Assembly (NCBI RefSeq): GCF_009766065.1
Contig: NZ_LMUE01000009.1
Coordinates: 346,196 to 410,195, forward strand
Direction: 5' to 3'
Source: Dyella sp. S184
GTDB taxonomy: Bacteria > Pseudomonadota > Gammaproteobacteria > Xanthomonadales > Rhodanobacteraceae
DNA length: 64,000 nt
Below are positions 56,357 to 63,420 of the stretch, one piece after another (position 1 is the stretch's first letter; each line of letters opens with the position of its first letter). A program made the position numbers and the translations under genes. The notes beneath the pieces were generated by a model. It had not been told where the DNA came from. It searched no databases and was given only the letters and a program-made list of their open reading frames with translations.

Positions 56357-57405
56357 AGACCGCTTTTTTCATCGCCGCTGCAGTGATGATCGCTGTGGCG
56401 CTGGCTGCCTTGCTGCTGCCGTTGATACGGCAGGGCCGCAAGGCGGGGCGTTCACGTGGCGTGTTCGCACTGTCCCTCGTGATCGCCTTCGTGCTGCCGT
56501 TGACCGCTGCCGGCCTGTATTTGCTGATAGGCACACCAGCCGCGCTCAATGGCGTTACCGCCGAGGCCGAACAACCACTGACCCTGCCACAGGCGATCGA
56601 CGAGCTGCGTGCCCACCTGGCCCAGCAGCCGAACGATCAGCAAGGCTGGATGCTGCTGGCGCAGACCAGCACCATGCAGCACGATCCGACTGCGGCACGC
56701 GATGCCTACGATCATGTACTGCAGCTCAACGCCAACAACGCCGAGGCGATGGTGGGCTGGGCCGAAACCGATTCGATGACGCGCAGCGACCACATGATCG
56801 AAGGCCGTGCGCTGGAGCTGCTCAAGCGCGCCGTGCAGTTGCAGCCGGACAGCCAGCGTGGCCTGTGGCTGCTCGGCATCAGCGATTTCCAGCATGGTCA
56901 GTACCAGGCAGCGGCCGCCACTTGGCGCGTGCTGCAGCCGCAACTGGAACCGGGCTCGAAGGTCGCCCAGGCTGTCTCCGAACAGATTGCGGTTGCCGAT
57001 ACCCGCGCCGGTGGCGCGCCGGCTGGCGCATCGAGCAGCGCACCTGCTGCCGCACCACAGGGCTCAGCTCTGCAGGTTCAGGTCTCGCTGGCAGCGGCGC
57101 TCAAGGACAAGATCGCTGCGGGCGATACGCTGTTCGTCTACGCTCGTGCCGAGAATGGACCGCCGATGCCCTTGGCTGTTGCCAAACTCGACGCCAGCCA
57201 GTTGCCGACCAGCGTCACCCTCACCGATGCCATGGCGATGACACCGGCGATGAAACTGTCGTCAGTAGCGCGCGTGTTCGTCGGCGCGCGGATCAGCCAC
57301 AGCGGCCAGCCAATCGCTCAGCCCGGCGACCTCGAAGGCGATGCCGGTGTCGTCGCGGTGGACAGCAAGACGCCGATCACGATCAGTATCGACAAGGTGC
57401 ATTGA
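56353..57405 (+). CDS. ccmI: Cytochrome c-type biogenesis protein CcmI
   Basis: 350 residues from a GTG that overlaps the ccmH stop (GTGA). Two N-terminal membrane helices (FFIAAAVMIAVALAALLLPL and GVFALSLVIAFVLPLTAAGL) precede TPR repeats (LRAHLAQQPNDQQGWMLLAQ, DHVLQLNANNAEAMVGWAE) and a C-terminal Ig-like periplasmic domain. It chaperones apocytochrome c for CcmF/H. It overlaps the metX-like gene by one base. Confidence 0.9.
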   Translation: MKTAFFIAAAVMIAVALAALLLPLIRQGRKAGRSRGVFALSLVIAFVLPLTAAGLYLLIGTPAALNGVTAEAEQPLTLPQAIDELRAHLAQQPNDQQGWMLLAQTSTMQHDPTAARDAYDHVLQLNANNAEAMVGWAETDSMTRSDHMIEGRALELLKRAVQLQPDSQRGLWLLGISDFQHGQYQAAAATWRVLQPQLEPGSKVAQAVSEQIAVADTRAGGAPAGASSSAPAAAPQGSALQVQVSLAAALKDKIAAGDTLFVYARAENGPPMPLAVAKLDASQLPTSVTLTDAMAMTPAMKLSSVARVFVGARISHSGQPIAQPGDLEGDAGVVAVDSKTPITISIDKVH

Positions 57406-58532
57406 TGAGCCACGACGCGCGCCGCTATTTCACCCTGCCCTCGCCGTTTGCGATGAAGCGCGGCGGCAAACTGCACGGCGCGCACGTCGCCTACGAAACC
57501 TGGGGCAGATTGAACGCCGCGCGCGACAACGCCGTGCTGGTGCTGACCGGCCTGTCACCCAGTGCGCACATGACCTCCTGCGAAACCGATCCCACGCCCG
57601 GCTGGTGGGAAGAGATGGCGGGCTCCGGCAAGGCGATCGACACCTCGCGCTGGTTCGTGATCTGTGTGAACTCGCTGGGCAGCGACAAGGGCTCGACCTG
57701 CCCCGCCTCGATCGACCCTGCTACCGGCGAAGCCTACCGGCTGACGTTTCCCGAGCTGGCGCTGGAAGATGTCGCCAACGCCGCACATGCCGCCGTCAGC
57801 AGCCTCGGCATCACGCAGTTGGCTTGCCTGATCGGCTGCTCGATGGGCGGCATGAGCGCGCTGGCCTACATGCTGCTGCATCCCGGCAGCGTCCGCGCGC
57901 ATATCAGCGTGGACACCGCGCCGCAGGCGCAACCGTTCGCGATCGCGATCCGCTCGCTGCAACGCGAGGCGATCCGGCTCGATCCGAACTGGAAAGACGG
58001 TCAATACGACATCCATCAAGCCCATGGCGGCAATTACCCTGACATGGGCATGAGCATCGCGCGCAAGCTCGGCGTGATCACTTATCGATCGGCGATGGAA
58101 TGGAATGGCCGCTTCGCGCGCATCCGGCTCGACCCGGAACAGCGCGAGGACGAGCCGTTTGGACGCGAGTTCCAGGTCGAGTCCTATCTCGAAGGCCACG
58201 CGCAACGCTTCGTGCGCAACTTCGACCCCAACAGTTATCTGTACCTGTCGCGTGCCAGCGACTGGTTCGACATGGCCGAATACGGTCACGGCAATGTGCA
58301 CGAGGGCCTGCAGCGCATCCACATCGAACAGGCAATGGTGATCGGCGTCAGCACCGACATCCTGTTTCCGTTGCAGCAACAGGAGCAGATCGCCGAAGGC
58401 CTGCAGGCAGCTGGCGCCAAGGTGGAATTCGTGGCGCTGGACTCGCCGCAGGGGCACGATGCCTTCCTGGTCGATATCGAGAACTACAGCCGCGCGATTG
58501 GCGGCTTCCTGAACCGTTTGTCGGCCCCGTAA
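57405..58532 (+). CDS. metX: MetX-family homoserine/serine O-acyltransferase
   Basis: 375 residues from the ATG at 57405, sharing one base with the ccmI stop. Alpha/beta hydrolase fold: NAVLVLTGLSPSAHMT, nucleophile S146 in LIGCSMGGMSAL, Asp in VIGVSTDILFP and His in DSPQGHDAFLV. In Xanthomonadales enzymes of this type have been reported to succinylate serine or homoserine rather than acetylate homoserine. The acyl donor and acceptor cannot be decided here. The product feeds cysteine or methionine synthesis; a thiol dioxygenase gene follows. Confidence 0.88.
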   Translation: MSHDARRYFTLPSPFAMKRGGKLHGAHVAYETWGRLNAARDNAVLVLTGLSPSAHMTSCETDPTPGWWEEMAGSGKAIDTSRWFVICVNSLGSDKGSTCPASIDPATGEAYRLTFPELALEDVANAAHAAVSSLGITQLACLIGCSMGGMSALAYMLLHPGSVRAHISVDTAPQAQPFAIAIRSLQREAIRLDPNWKDGQYDIHQAHGGNYPDMGMSIARKLGVITYRSAMEWNGRFARIRLDPEQREDEPFGREFQVESYLEGHAQRFVRNFDPNSYLYLSRASDWFDMAEYGHGNVHEGLQRIHIEQAMVIGVSTDILFPLQQQEQIAEGLQAAGAKVEFVALDSPQGHDAFLVDIENYSRAIGGFLNRLSAP

Positions 58533-58580
58533 CCATCGCACTGGTAAGATAAGCCGCATCACGCACCACCCGAGAACATC

Positions 58581-59162
58581 ATGCTCACCCTGGATTTCCC
58601 CGGCAGCCGCACCCTGATCGACGCGATCGACGCCGCCGTGGTCAAACCGACCACCTACGAACTCACCGACAGCCTGCGCAACAGCCTGTGCAAGCTGATC
58701 CGCGACAATGCCGTGAAGCTGCCCGACTGCGTGTTCGAGGCCTGCGCCGAGCACTACGCCCGCCGCGAGCTGTACCGCAGCGAGGAGCACGGCTACTGCG
58801 TGGTGGCGATGACCTGGGGTCCCGGCCAGGGCACGCCGATCCACGATCACGACGGCATGTGGTGCGTCGAGGGCGTGTGGAACGGCGCGCTGGAGATCGT
58901 GCAGTACGAGCTGCTGGAACACGACGCGCAACATTACCGTTTCCAGCCGGTGGGCTCGATCCAGGCCGGTGCCGGCTCGGCCGGCAGCCTGATCCCGCCA
59001 CACGAGTACCACAGCATCCGCAACCCAAGCGACAACGCGGTCACGGTCAGCCTGCACATCTACTCCGGCCCGATGACCCAGTGCGCCGTATTCCAGCCAC
59101 TGCCGGAGGATCGCTGGTACGAGCGCGATGTCCGCGTACTGGGACTCGACCGCGTGCACTGA
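58581..59162 (+). CDS. Cysteine dioxygenase-type thiol dioxygenase
   Basis: 193 residues, a cupin. The iron ligands are H88 and H90 in GTPIHDHDGMW and most likely H144 in HEYHSIRN. The family oxidises cysteine to cysteine sulfinate; related bacterial enzymes use 3-mercaptopropionate, which cannot be excluded. It lies 48 bases after the MetX-like gene in the same direction, linking synthesis and catabolism of sulfur amino acids. Confidence 0.85.
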   Translation: MLTLDFPGSRTLIDAIDAAVVKPTTYELTDSLRNSLCKLIRDNAVKLPDCVFEACAEHYARRELYRSEEHGYCVVAMTWGPGQGTPIHDHDGMWCVEGVWNGALEIVQYELLEHDAQHYRFQPVGSIQAGAGSAGSLIPPHEYHSIRNPSDNAVTVSLHIYSGPMTQCAVFQPLPEDRWYERDVRVLGLDRVH

Positions 59163-59187
59163 AACCGGCATAATCAGCAGCTTCTGT

Positions 59188-59273
59188 GCCGGTGTGGCGG
59201 AATGGTAGACGCGGCGGACTCAAAATCCGCTGGCAGCGATGTCGTGTAGGTTCGAGTCCTATCACCGGTACCA
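59188..59273 (+). tRNA. tRNA-Leu (anticodon CAA)
   Basis: 86 bases including an encoded CCA. Acceptor GCCGGTG pairs with CACCGGT. The anticodon stem GCGGA/TCCGC encloses CTCAAAA, so the anticodon is CAA. A long variable arm (class II) precedes the T arm with GGTTCGAGTCC. It reads UUG leucine codons. Confidence 0.96.
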
Positions 59274-59286
59274 CGGAATCGAAAAG

Positions 59287-59308
59287 CCCCGCCTAGTGCG
59301 GGGTTTTT
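59287..59308 (+). terminator. Rho-independent terminator after tRNA-Leu
   Basis: CCCCGC, CTAGT, GCGGGG, then TTTTT. It lies 13 bases after the tRNA 3' end. Confidence 0.92.
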
Positions 59309-59317
59309 CTTGTCCGC

Positions 59318-61255
59318 TTACAGCTCGCGCACCACGCGGAAGCCAACCCGGCCACTACGCACATCGGCGTTGTTGCCTTGTCGATAGGCCGAGTTCACCT
59401 GCTCCGGTGAGCTGCCCCAGGAACCACCGCGCACGACGTGGGCGGTGCAGCCGGGGTTGAGCCACGCCGTGCCATCGGCTGGCGCGCGGATGTAGTTGTC
59501 ATGCCAGCAGTCGCCACCCCACTCCGAAACATTGCCGTTGATGTCATACAGGCCGAACGGATTCGGGGCGAAACTCATCACTGGTGCCGGGCCCCAGTAA
59601 CCATCGCGATAGCCGCGGAAGGAGTGGCTCCAGCGGCGACCGCTGTGCGAACGGTCGCCGGAGCCGGTGAGGTTTTCCACCAGATGCGTCGGTACGCCGT
59701 CGCCCCACCAATAGCGGGTGATGGTGCCGCCACGCAGGGCGTATTCGAACTCGGCCTCGCTGGGCAGGCGATAGACCTTGCCGGTACGCTGGCTCAGCCA
59801 GTCGGCGTAAGCCTTGGCATCATTCCACGAGACATTCACCACCGGCAGGTTGTCGGCGGCCTTGTGGCCGGCGTAATCGTCCTGCCAGGTTGCACTCGAA
59901 TCGTCGCGCATCGCGCCGCTGCGCTCGTCGTAGACGCTGGCACCGCCCAGCTTCACCGAGTCGGGTACGTAGCCGCTGGCGCGCACGAATTCGCGGAACT
60001 GGCCCACGGTGATCGCGCTGCGCGCCATCGCAAAGCCCTTGTCGATGGTGACTGCATGCTGTGGCAGCTCGGCATCGGTGCGGTCATTGTCGCTGTCGGA
60101 CGCGCCCATCTGGAAACTGCCGGTGGGGATCACCACCATCGCCGGCGTCTTGCCCGGCAGGTCGACGTAGCGATCGGTGAACACCTGGCCAGGCTTGTAG
60201 CTGGCGTACAGGCGCGCATTGGTCAGCTGCTCGTCGAAAGCCGTCAGCGCTGCCAGATCGGGATCGATCGCCCGCGCCTGCGCCGCCAGCTTGTTGGCCA
60301 GCGCGAGGTTGCCGGCATCCAGCGCCGAATGCGCCTGCGCCAGCACGCCGCTCGCGCGCTGTTCGCGCATGTCATCGACGCGCTTGCGCACGTCCTGCAT
60401 CTGCTGCGAGCCAGGACGGATGGTCTGCGCATGCGCCAGTTCCATATCCGCGCCGGCGAAATCGTTCTGCGCCACTGCAGCCAGCGCGCGATCAAGTACT
60501 GCACGCTGCACCTGAAAGATGCCCTGCTCGGCTACTGCGTTCTGCGGATCGAGCTTCTGCACCTCGTGATACATGTCCAGCGCACTGCCGCCAACGGGCT
60601 GATCCACCTTGCCCTGCGCCAGCAAAGCGGCCGCCTTGGCCAGCATCGGTCGCACCTGGGCCAGGGTTTTCAGGCTCGCTTCCAGTTGTGTCACATCGTC
60701 CGCTGCATTCGGCAGGGTGCGTAGCGCATCAAGCATATCCCGCGCTGAATCGGCATCACCCACGACGATATCCTGATCGATCTCCGCCACCAGCCGAGCA
60801 CGCACATCGAACAGGCCTTGCGCGGCGCGACGACTGTCGGGCTTTTCTTTCAGCGCCTGCGCAAACAACGCGGCGGCACTGTCCTTGTCACCTGCCAGTT
60901 GGCCTGCGTGCAGCGCCTTGGCTGCGCGCACCAGCAAGGCCTGCACCGCCGGAGTATCCGCGCTCAGCTGCTCGGGCAGGTTCGCGTTCTTGTGGCTGAG
61001 TGCAACGATCACCGCCGTCGGTGCCAGCGTCAACGGGGGCCCCGCATTGAGTTCGGCGATCGCCGGCACCTGCTCCGACTGCTCCTCACTGCCCGGCACC
61101 GAGGTTCCCATCGACATCGATCGACGCGGTGTCTCGGCCGGGTTGACGTGGAATACCCGTGGAAAGAAATGATAGGTCAGCGCACACCCCAGCACGATCA
61201 CACCCAACGCGCCACCAAGGGTGCGCTGACGGTGAAGGGTTGCATTGCTCGGCAT
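59318..61255 (-). CDS. Membrane-anchored SUMF1/formylglycine-generating-enzyme-like protein
   Basis: 645 residues. One membrane helix near the N-terminus (LGGALGVIVLGCALTYHFF), a long helical, TPR-like middle (about 100-370), then a C-terminal SUMF1 domain: MVVIPTGSFQMGASDSDNDR, RSAITVGQFREFVRASGYVP, PVVNVSWNDAKAYADWLS, RLPSEAEFEYALRGG, GLYDINGNVSEWGGDCW and HVVRGGSWGSSPEQVNSAYR. The catalytic Cys pair of true formylglycine-generating enzymes, expected in this last stretch, is absent. It is therefore probably a non-FGE member of the fold with a periplasmic binding or structural role. Confidence 0.82.
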   Translation of the reverse strand: MPSNATLHRQRTLGGALGVIVLGCALTYHFFPRVFHVNPAETPRRSMSMGTSVPGSEEQSEQVPAIAELNAGPPLTLAPTAVIVALSHKNANLPEQLSADTPAVQALLVRAAKALHAGQLAGDKDSAAALFAQALKEKPDSRRAAQGLFDVRARLVAEIDQDIVVGDADSARDMLDALRTLPNAADDVTQLEASLKTLAQVRPMLAKAAALLAQGKVDQPVGGSALDMYHEVQKLDPQNAVAEQGIFQVQRAVLDRALAAVAQNDFAGADMELAHAQTIRPGSQQMQDVRKRVDDMREQRASGVLAQAHSALDAGNLALANKLAAQARAIDPDLAALTAFDEQLTNARLYASYKPGQVFTDRYVDLPGKTPAMVVIPTGSFQMGASDSDNDRTDAELPQHAVTIDKGFAMARSAITVGQFREFVRASGYVPDSVKLGGASVYDERSGAMRDDSSATWQDDYAGHKAADNLPVVNVSWNDAKAYADWLSQRTGKVYRLPSEAEFEYALRGGTITRYWWGDGVPTHLVENLTGSGDRSHSGRRWSHSFRGYRDGYWGPAPVMSFAPNPFGLYDINGNVSEWGGDCWHDNYIRAPADGTAWLNPGCTAHVVRGGSWGSSPEQVNSAYRQGNNADVRSGRVGFRVVREL

Positions 61256-61357
61256 GGATGGGCGTCCTTGATGTGGCCTGTTATCGTGCGTTGCTCACCA
61301 TAGGCACAAACTGCCGACAGGGCAAATGCACGCCCTGCGTCTTCAAAGGAATACCTA

Positions 61358-62473
61358 ATGTCATTGCCCGAGACGGCCCCCGCCGACTGGATCGACAACC
61401 GCGACACGCTGCAGGCGTGGCTTGCCGCCGTGCCCGCGGACGCGGCGGTCGGCCTCGACACCGAGTTCATGCGCCGTAACACGTTCTACCCCCAACTGGC
61501 GCTGCTGCAGCTGGGCTGGAACGGCCGGCATGCGCTGATCGATCCGCTCGCGTTCGACATCGGCGATGCGCTGCAGCCGCTGCTCGGCACCGGCCCGGCC
61601 GTCACCGTGATGCACAGCGCCAGTGAAGATCTGGAAACCCTGGCACCACTGCTGCCCGACGGCCCGCACATCCTGTTCGATACCCAGATCGCCGCCGCCT
61701 TCGTCGGCATGGGCCTGGGCATCAGCTACCGCGCGCTGGTGGCCGAACTCTCCCGGGTGGAACTGGACAAGGGCGAGACCCGTTCCGATTGGCTGCAGCG
61801 TCCGCTTACAGCCTCGCAGTGCAGCTACGCCGCACTGGACGTGGTGTACCTGAAAACCATCCACGAACAACTGGTCGAACGCCTGCACCAGCGCGAACGC
61901 AGCGCCTGGCACGCGGAGGATTGCGAGCGCCTGAAACGCCGCGCCAGCCATCGCGACGGTGACCCGCAGCCGCAGCGCGCGATGCGCGGTGCCGCCGAAT
62001 GGCCGGCCGCACGACAAGCCCTTCTGCGGCGCCTGCTGCTCTGGCGTGACCGCAGCGCACGCAGGCTCGATGTGCCGCGTCCCTGGCTGATCGACGACAC
62101 CCTGGCACTGAACCTGGCGCAGCAACCACCTGCGACCCTCAGCGAGCTCGACCAGCGCAGCCGCGGCCAGCGTGCCCTGCGCTCGGCCCAGCGCAGCGAA
62201 CTGTTCGCGCTGGTCACCGAAGCGGTCAGCGCCGACGAGGTCGCCGCGACCGCACGCATCCCTGCCCATCCACAGGGCGAGGCGAAAAAGGCGCTCGCTG
62301 AAATGAAGCAGGTGGTCGACAACCTCGCTGGCGAACTGGATTTGCCACCCGGCCTGCTATGCCCACGCAAGGCCTTAGAGGAATACGTGGTTACCGCCGA
62401 ATGGCCCGATCTGCTCGATGGCTGGCGCCATGACGTACTGCACGACCACCTCGCCAGCCTGCTACCTGGCTGA
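61358..62473 (+). CDS. rnd: Ribonuclease D
   Basis: 371 residues with AAAGGA before the ATG. DEDDy exonuclease motifs: VGLDTEFMRRNTFYPQ (Exo I), VMHSASEDLETLAPLL (Exo II) and SQCSYAALDVVYL (Exo III Y-x3-D). An HRDC domain follows (QALLRRLLLWRDRSARRLDV). It trims 3' ends of tRNA precursors, and a tRNA gene lies immediately downstream. Length is normal for the family. Confidence 0.95.
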   Translation: MSLPETAPADWIDNRDTLQAWLAAVPADAAVGLDTEFMRRNTFYPQLALLQLGWNGRHALIDPLAFDIGDALQPLLGTGPAVTVMHSASEDLETLAPLLPDGPHILFDTQIAAAFVGMGLGISYRALVAELSRVELDKGETRSDWLQRPLTASQCSYAALDVVYLKTIHEQLVERLHQRERSAWHAEDCERLKRRASHRDGDPQPQRAMRGAAEWPAARQALLRRLLLWRDRSARRLDVPRPWLIDDTLALNLAQQPPATLSELDQRSRGQRALRSAQRSELFALVTEAVSADEVAATARIPAHPQGEAKKALAEMKQVVDNLAGELDLPPGLLCPRKALEEYVVTAEWPDLLDGWRHDVLHDHLASLLPG

Positions 62474-62509
62474 ACATGCCTCGGATCACGCCTACGGCAT
62501 CAGGGACTC

Positions 62510-62539
62510 TTGGCGAAAACCGATATGCGCTGCTAATAT
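62510..62539 (+). promoter_or_regulatory. Candidate promoter of tRNA-Ala
   Basis: TTGGCG, 18 bases, TAATAT, about 13 bases before the tRNA 5' end. Confidence 0.5.
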
Positions 62540-62552
62540 CACCCGCTTCTGT

Positions 62553-62628
62553 GGGGCGGTAGCTCAGCTGGGAGAGCGCCACGTTCGCATCGTGGAGGTC
62601 GTGGGTTCGATCCCCATCCGCTCCACCA
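62553..62628 (+). tRNA. tRNA-Ala (anticodon CGC)
   Basis: 76 bases including CCA. Acceptor GGGGCGG pairs with CCGCTCC, giving the G3-U70 pair that defines alanine tRNAs. The anticodon stem CCACG/CGTGG encloses TTCGCAT, so the anticodon is CGC (codon GCG). The T arm carries GGGTTCGATCCCC. Mobile DNA remnants follow, so its 3' end may be the historic integration site. Confidence 0.95.
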
Positions 62629-62662
62629 CGGAATGCTTCGCCAGTGTCACGCAAGACCCCGG

Positions 62663-62686
62663 AAACCGCGCTACGGCGCGGTTTTT
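62663..62686 (+). terminator. Rho-independent terminator after tRNA-Ala
   Basis: AAACCGCGC, TACG, GCGCGGTTT, continuing into a T-run (TTTTTC). Confidence 0.92.
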
Positions 62687-62789
62687 CTTTGGGTGACGTC
62701 CCGGCAGGCACCCCGGATTTCCCTTTTGATCCCCCCATTTTGGGAATAACGTTGGGAAGAACCGCCCTAGCCCGTGGAGTGTTCTTCCC

Positions 62790-62927
62790 ATGCCGAAGCG
62801 TGCCGACCCGCTTACGCCGTCCGCCGTGACCAATGCCAAGCCGGCGGCGAAGCCGTACCGCATGCCCGACAGACAATACATGGCCGTGAACAGCACGATG
62901 TCAGCGGCTAGTGCAATCCAACTGTAG
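62790..62927 (+). pseudogene. Truncated P4-type tyrosine integrase (N-terminal remnant)
   Basis: The first about 27 codons, MPKRADPLTPSAVTNAKPAA followed by KPYRMPD, match the start of P4-like (DUF4102) phage/island integrases, where the pattern L-T-x-x-A-V-x-N-A-K-P is conserved. The remainder to the stop (RQYMAVNSTMSAASAIQL) shows no such similarity, so about 95 percent of the enzyme has been replaced or deleted. The breakpoint is near 62870. It lies about 160 bases downstream of tRNA-Ala, the usual place of an island integrase next to its attachment site. Confidence 0.65.
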
Positions 62928-62947
62928 ATGAGCAGTGTCTACATGAG

Positions 62948-63004
62948 CGCTAACGTTGGAATTAAGCGGCGGCGTAGCCGTCCGCCTTGAACGAGTAGTT
63001 AGGC
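62948..63004 (-). repeat. attC-like integron recombination site
   Basis: Read on the minus strand it starts GCCTAACT, then TCGTTCAAGGCGGACGGC and GCCGCCGCTTAATTCCAACG, and ends GTTAGCG. It has the GCCTAAC/GTTAG ends, inner imperfect complementarity and about 57-bp length of attC sites. It begins 20 bases after the stop of the cassette gene, the expected position for the attC of that cassette. Confidence 0.75.
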
Positions 63005-63024
63005 ACTTACTCGACGTTTAGTTG

Positions 63025-63336
63025 CTATTTTGGCTCGCCGATCTCGTAACCAACGCTTGCAATGGGAGTGCCATATCGAGCTGAGCACATGACATCGTAG
63101 TGTTTCGTGCCTACACGCCAACTACCGTAGAAACTCATCACACCCTCACCGAGCTTGCTTAGCATAGACGGCGTCCAGTCTGTGGGGATACCTCTCTTTG
63201 CTACAAAATAAGCCTGCGTCTTCTCTTTACACGCGCCTTCCAGGCCTGACTCTGTCCAGATGCGCTGCCTCGCCAGAAATATGAGCACAGCCGCAATTGA
63301 TAACACGACAAGGATAGGAAAAATTGAACGCCTCAT
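63025..63336 (-). CDS. Integron-cassette gene: small membrane-anchored protein of unknown function
   Basis: 103 residues. One N-terminal helix (SIFPILVVLSIAAVLIFLA) precedes a short hydrophilic domain containing two Cys (EGACKEKTQ and DVMCSARYG), probably periplasmic. I recognise no family. The gene fills the space between two attC-like sites with only 18-20 bases at each side, which is typical of an integron gene cassette. Base composition is visibly lower in GC than the chromosome, consistent with transfer. Confidence 0.7.
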   Translation of the reverse strand: MRRSIFPILVVLSIAAVLIFLARQRIWTESGLEGACKEKTQAYFVAKRGIPTDWTPSMLSKLGEGVMSFYGSWRVGTKHYDVMCSARYGTPIASVGYEIGEPK

Positions 63337-63354
63337 GGCGTAGTCCCCCGTGGT

Positions 63355-63388
63355 GCCTAACGCTTGAGTTAAGCGGCGGCGAAGCCGG
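63355..63388 (-). repeat. Second attC-like site, truncated
   Basis: GCCTAACGCTTGAGTTAAGC followed by GGCGGCGAAGCCG aligns in the same orientation with the first site (GCTAACGTTGGAATTAAGCG then GCGGCGTAGCCG). The rest of the site is missing: from about 63389 the sequence changes to the end of an insertion sequence. Confidence 0.7.
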
Positions 63389-63420
63389 AGAGTTCCTACG
63401 CAAAAGTGGACACCGGATGG

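Noticed and set aside
57555..59171. Long minus-strand frame (538 codons)
   Set aside because: Opposite metX-like and dioxygenase genes, both of which have intact catalytic motifs.
59047..59274. 75-codon minus-strand frame across tRNA-Leu
   Set aside because: Antisense of the tRNA and the end of the dioxygenase gene; same type of false gene.
62391..62876. 161-codon minus-strand frame with GADGDRTHDLHDANVALSQL
   Set aside because: It is the antisense of tRNA-Ala and flanking DNA; this peptide type is a well-known false gene arising opposite tRNA genes.
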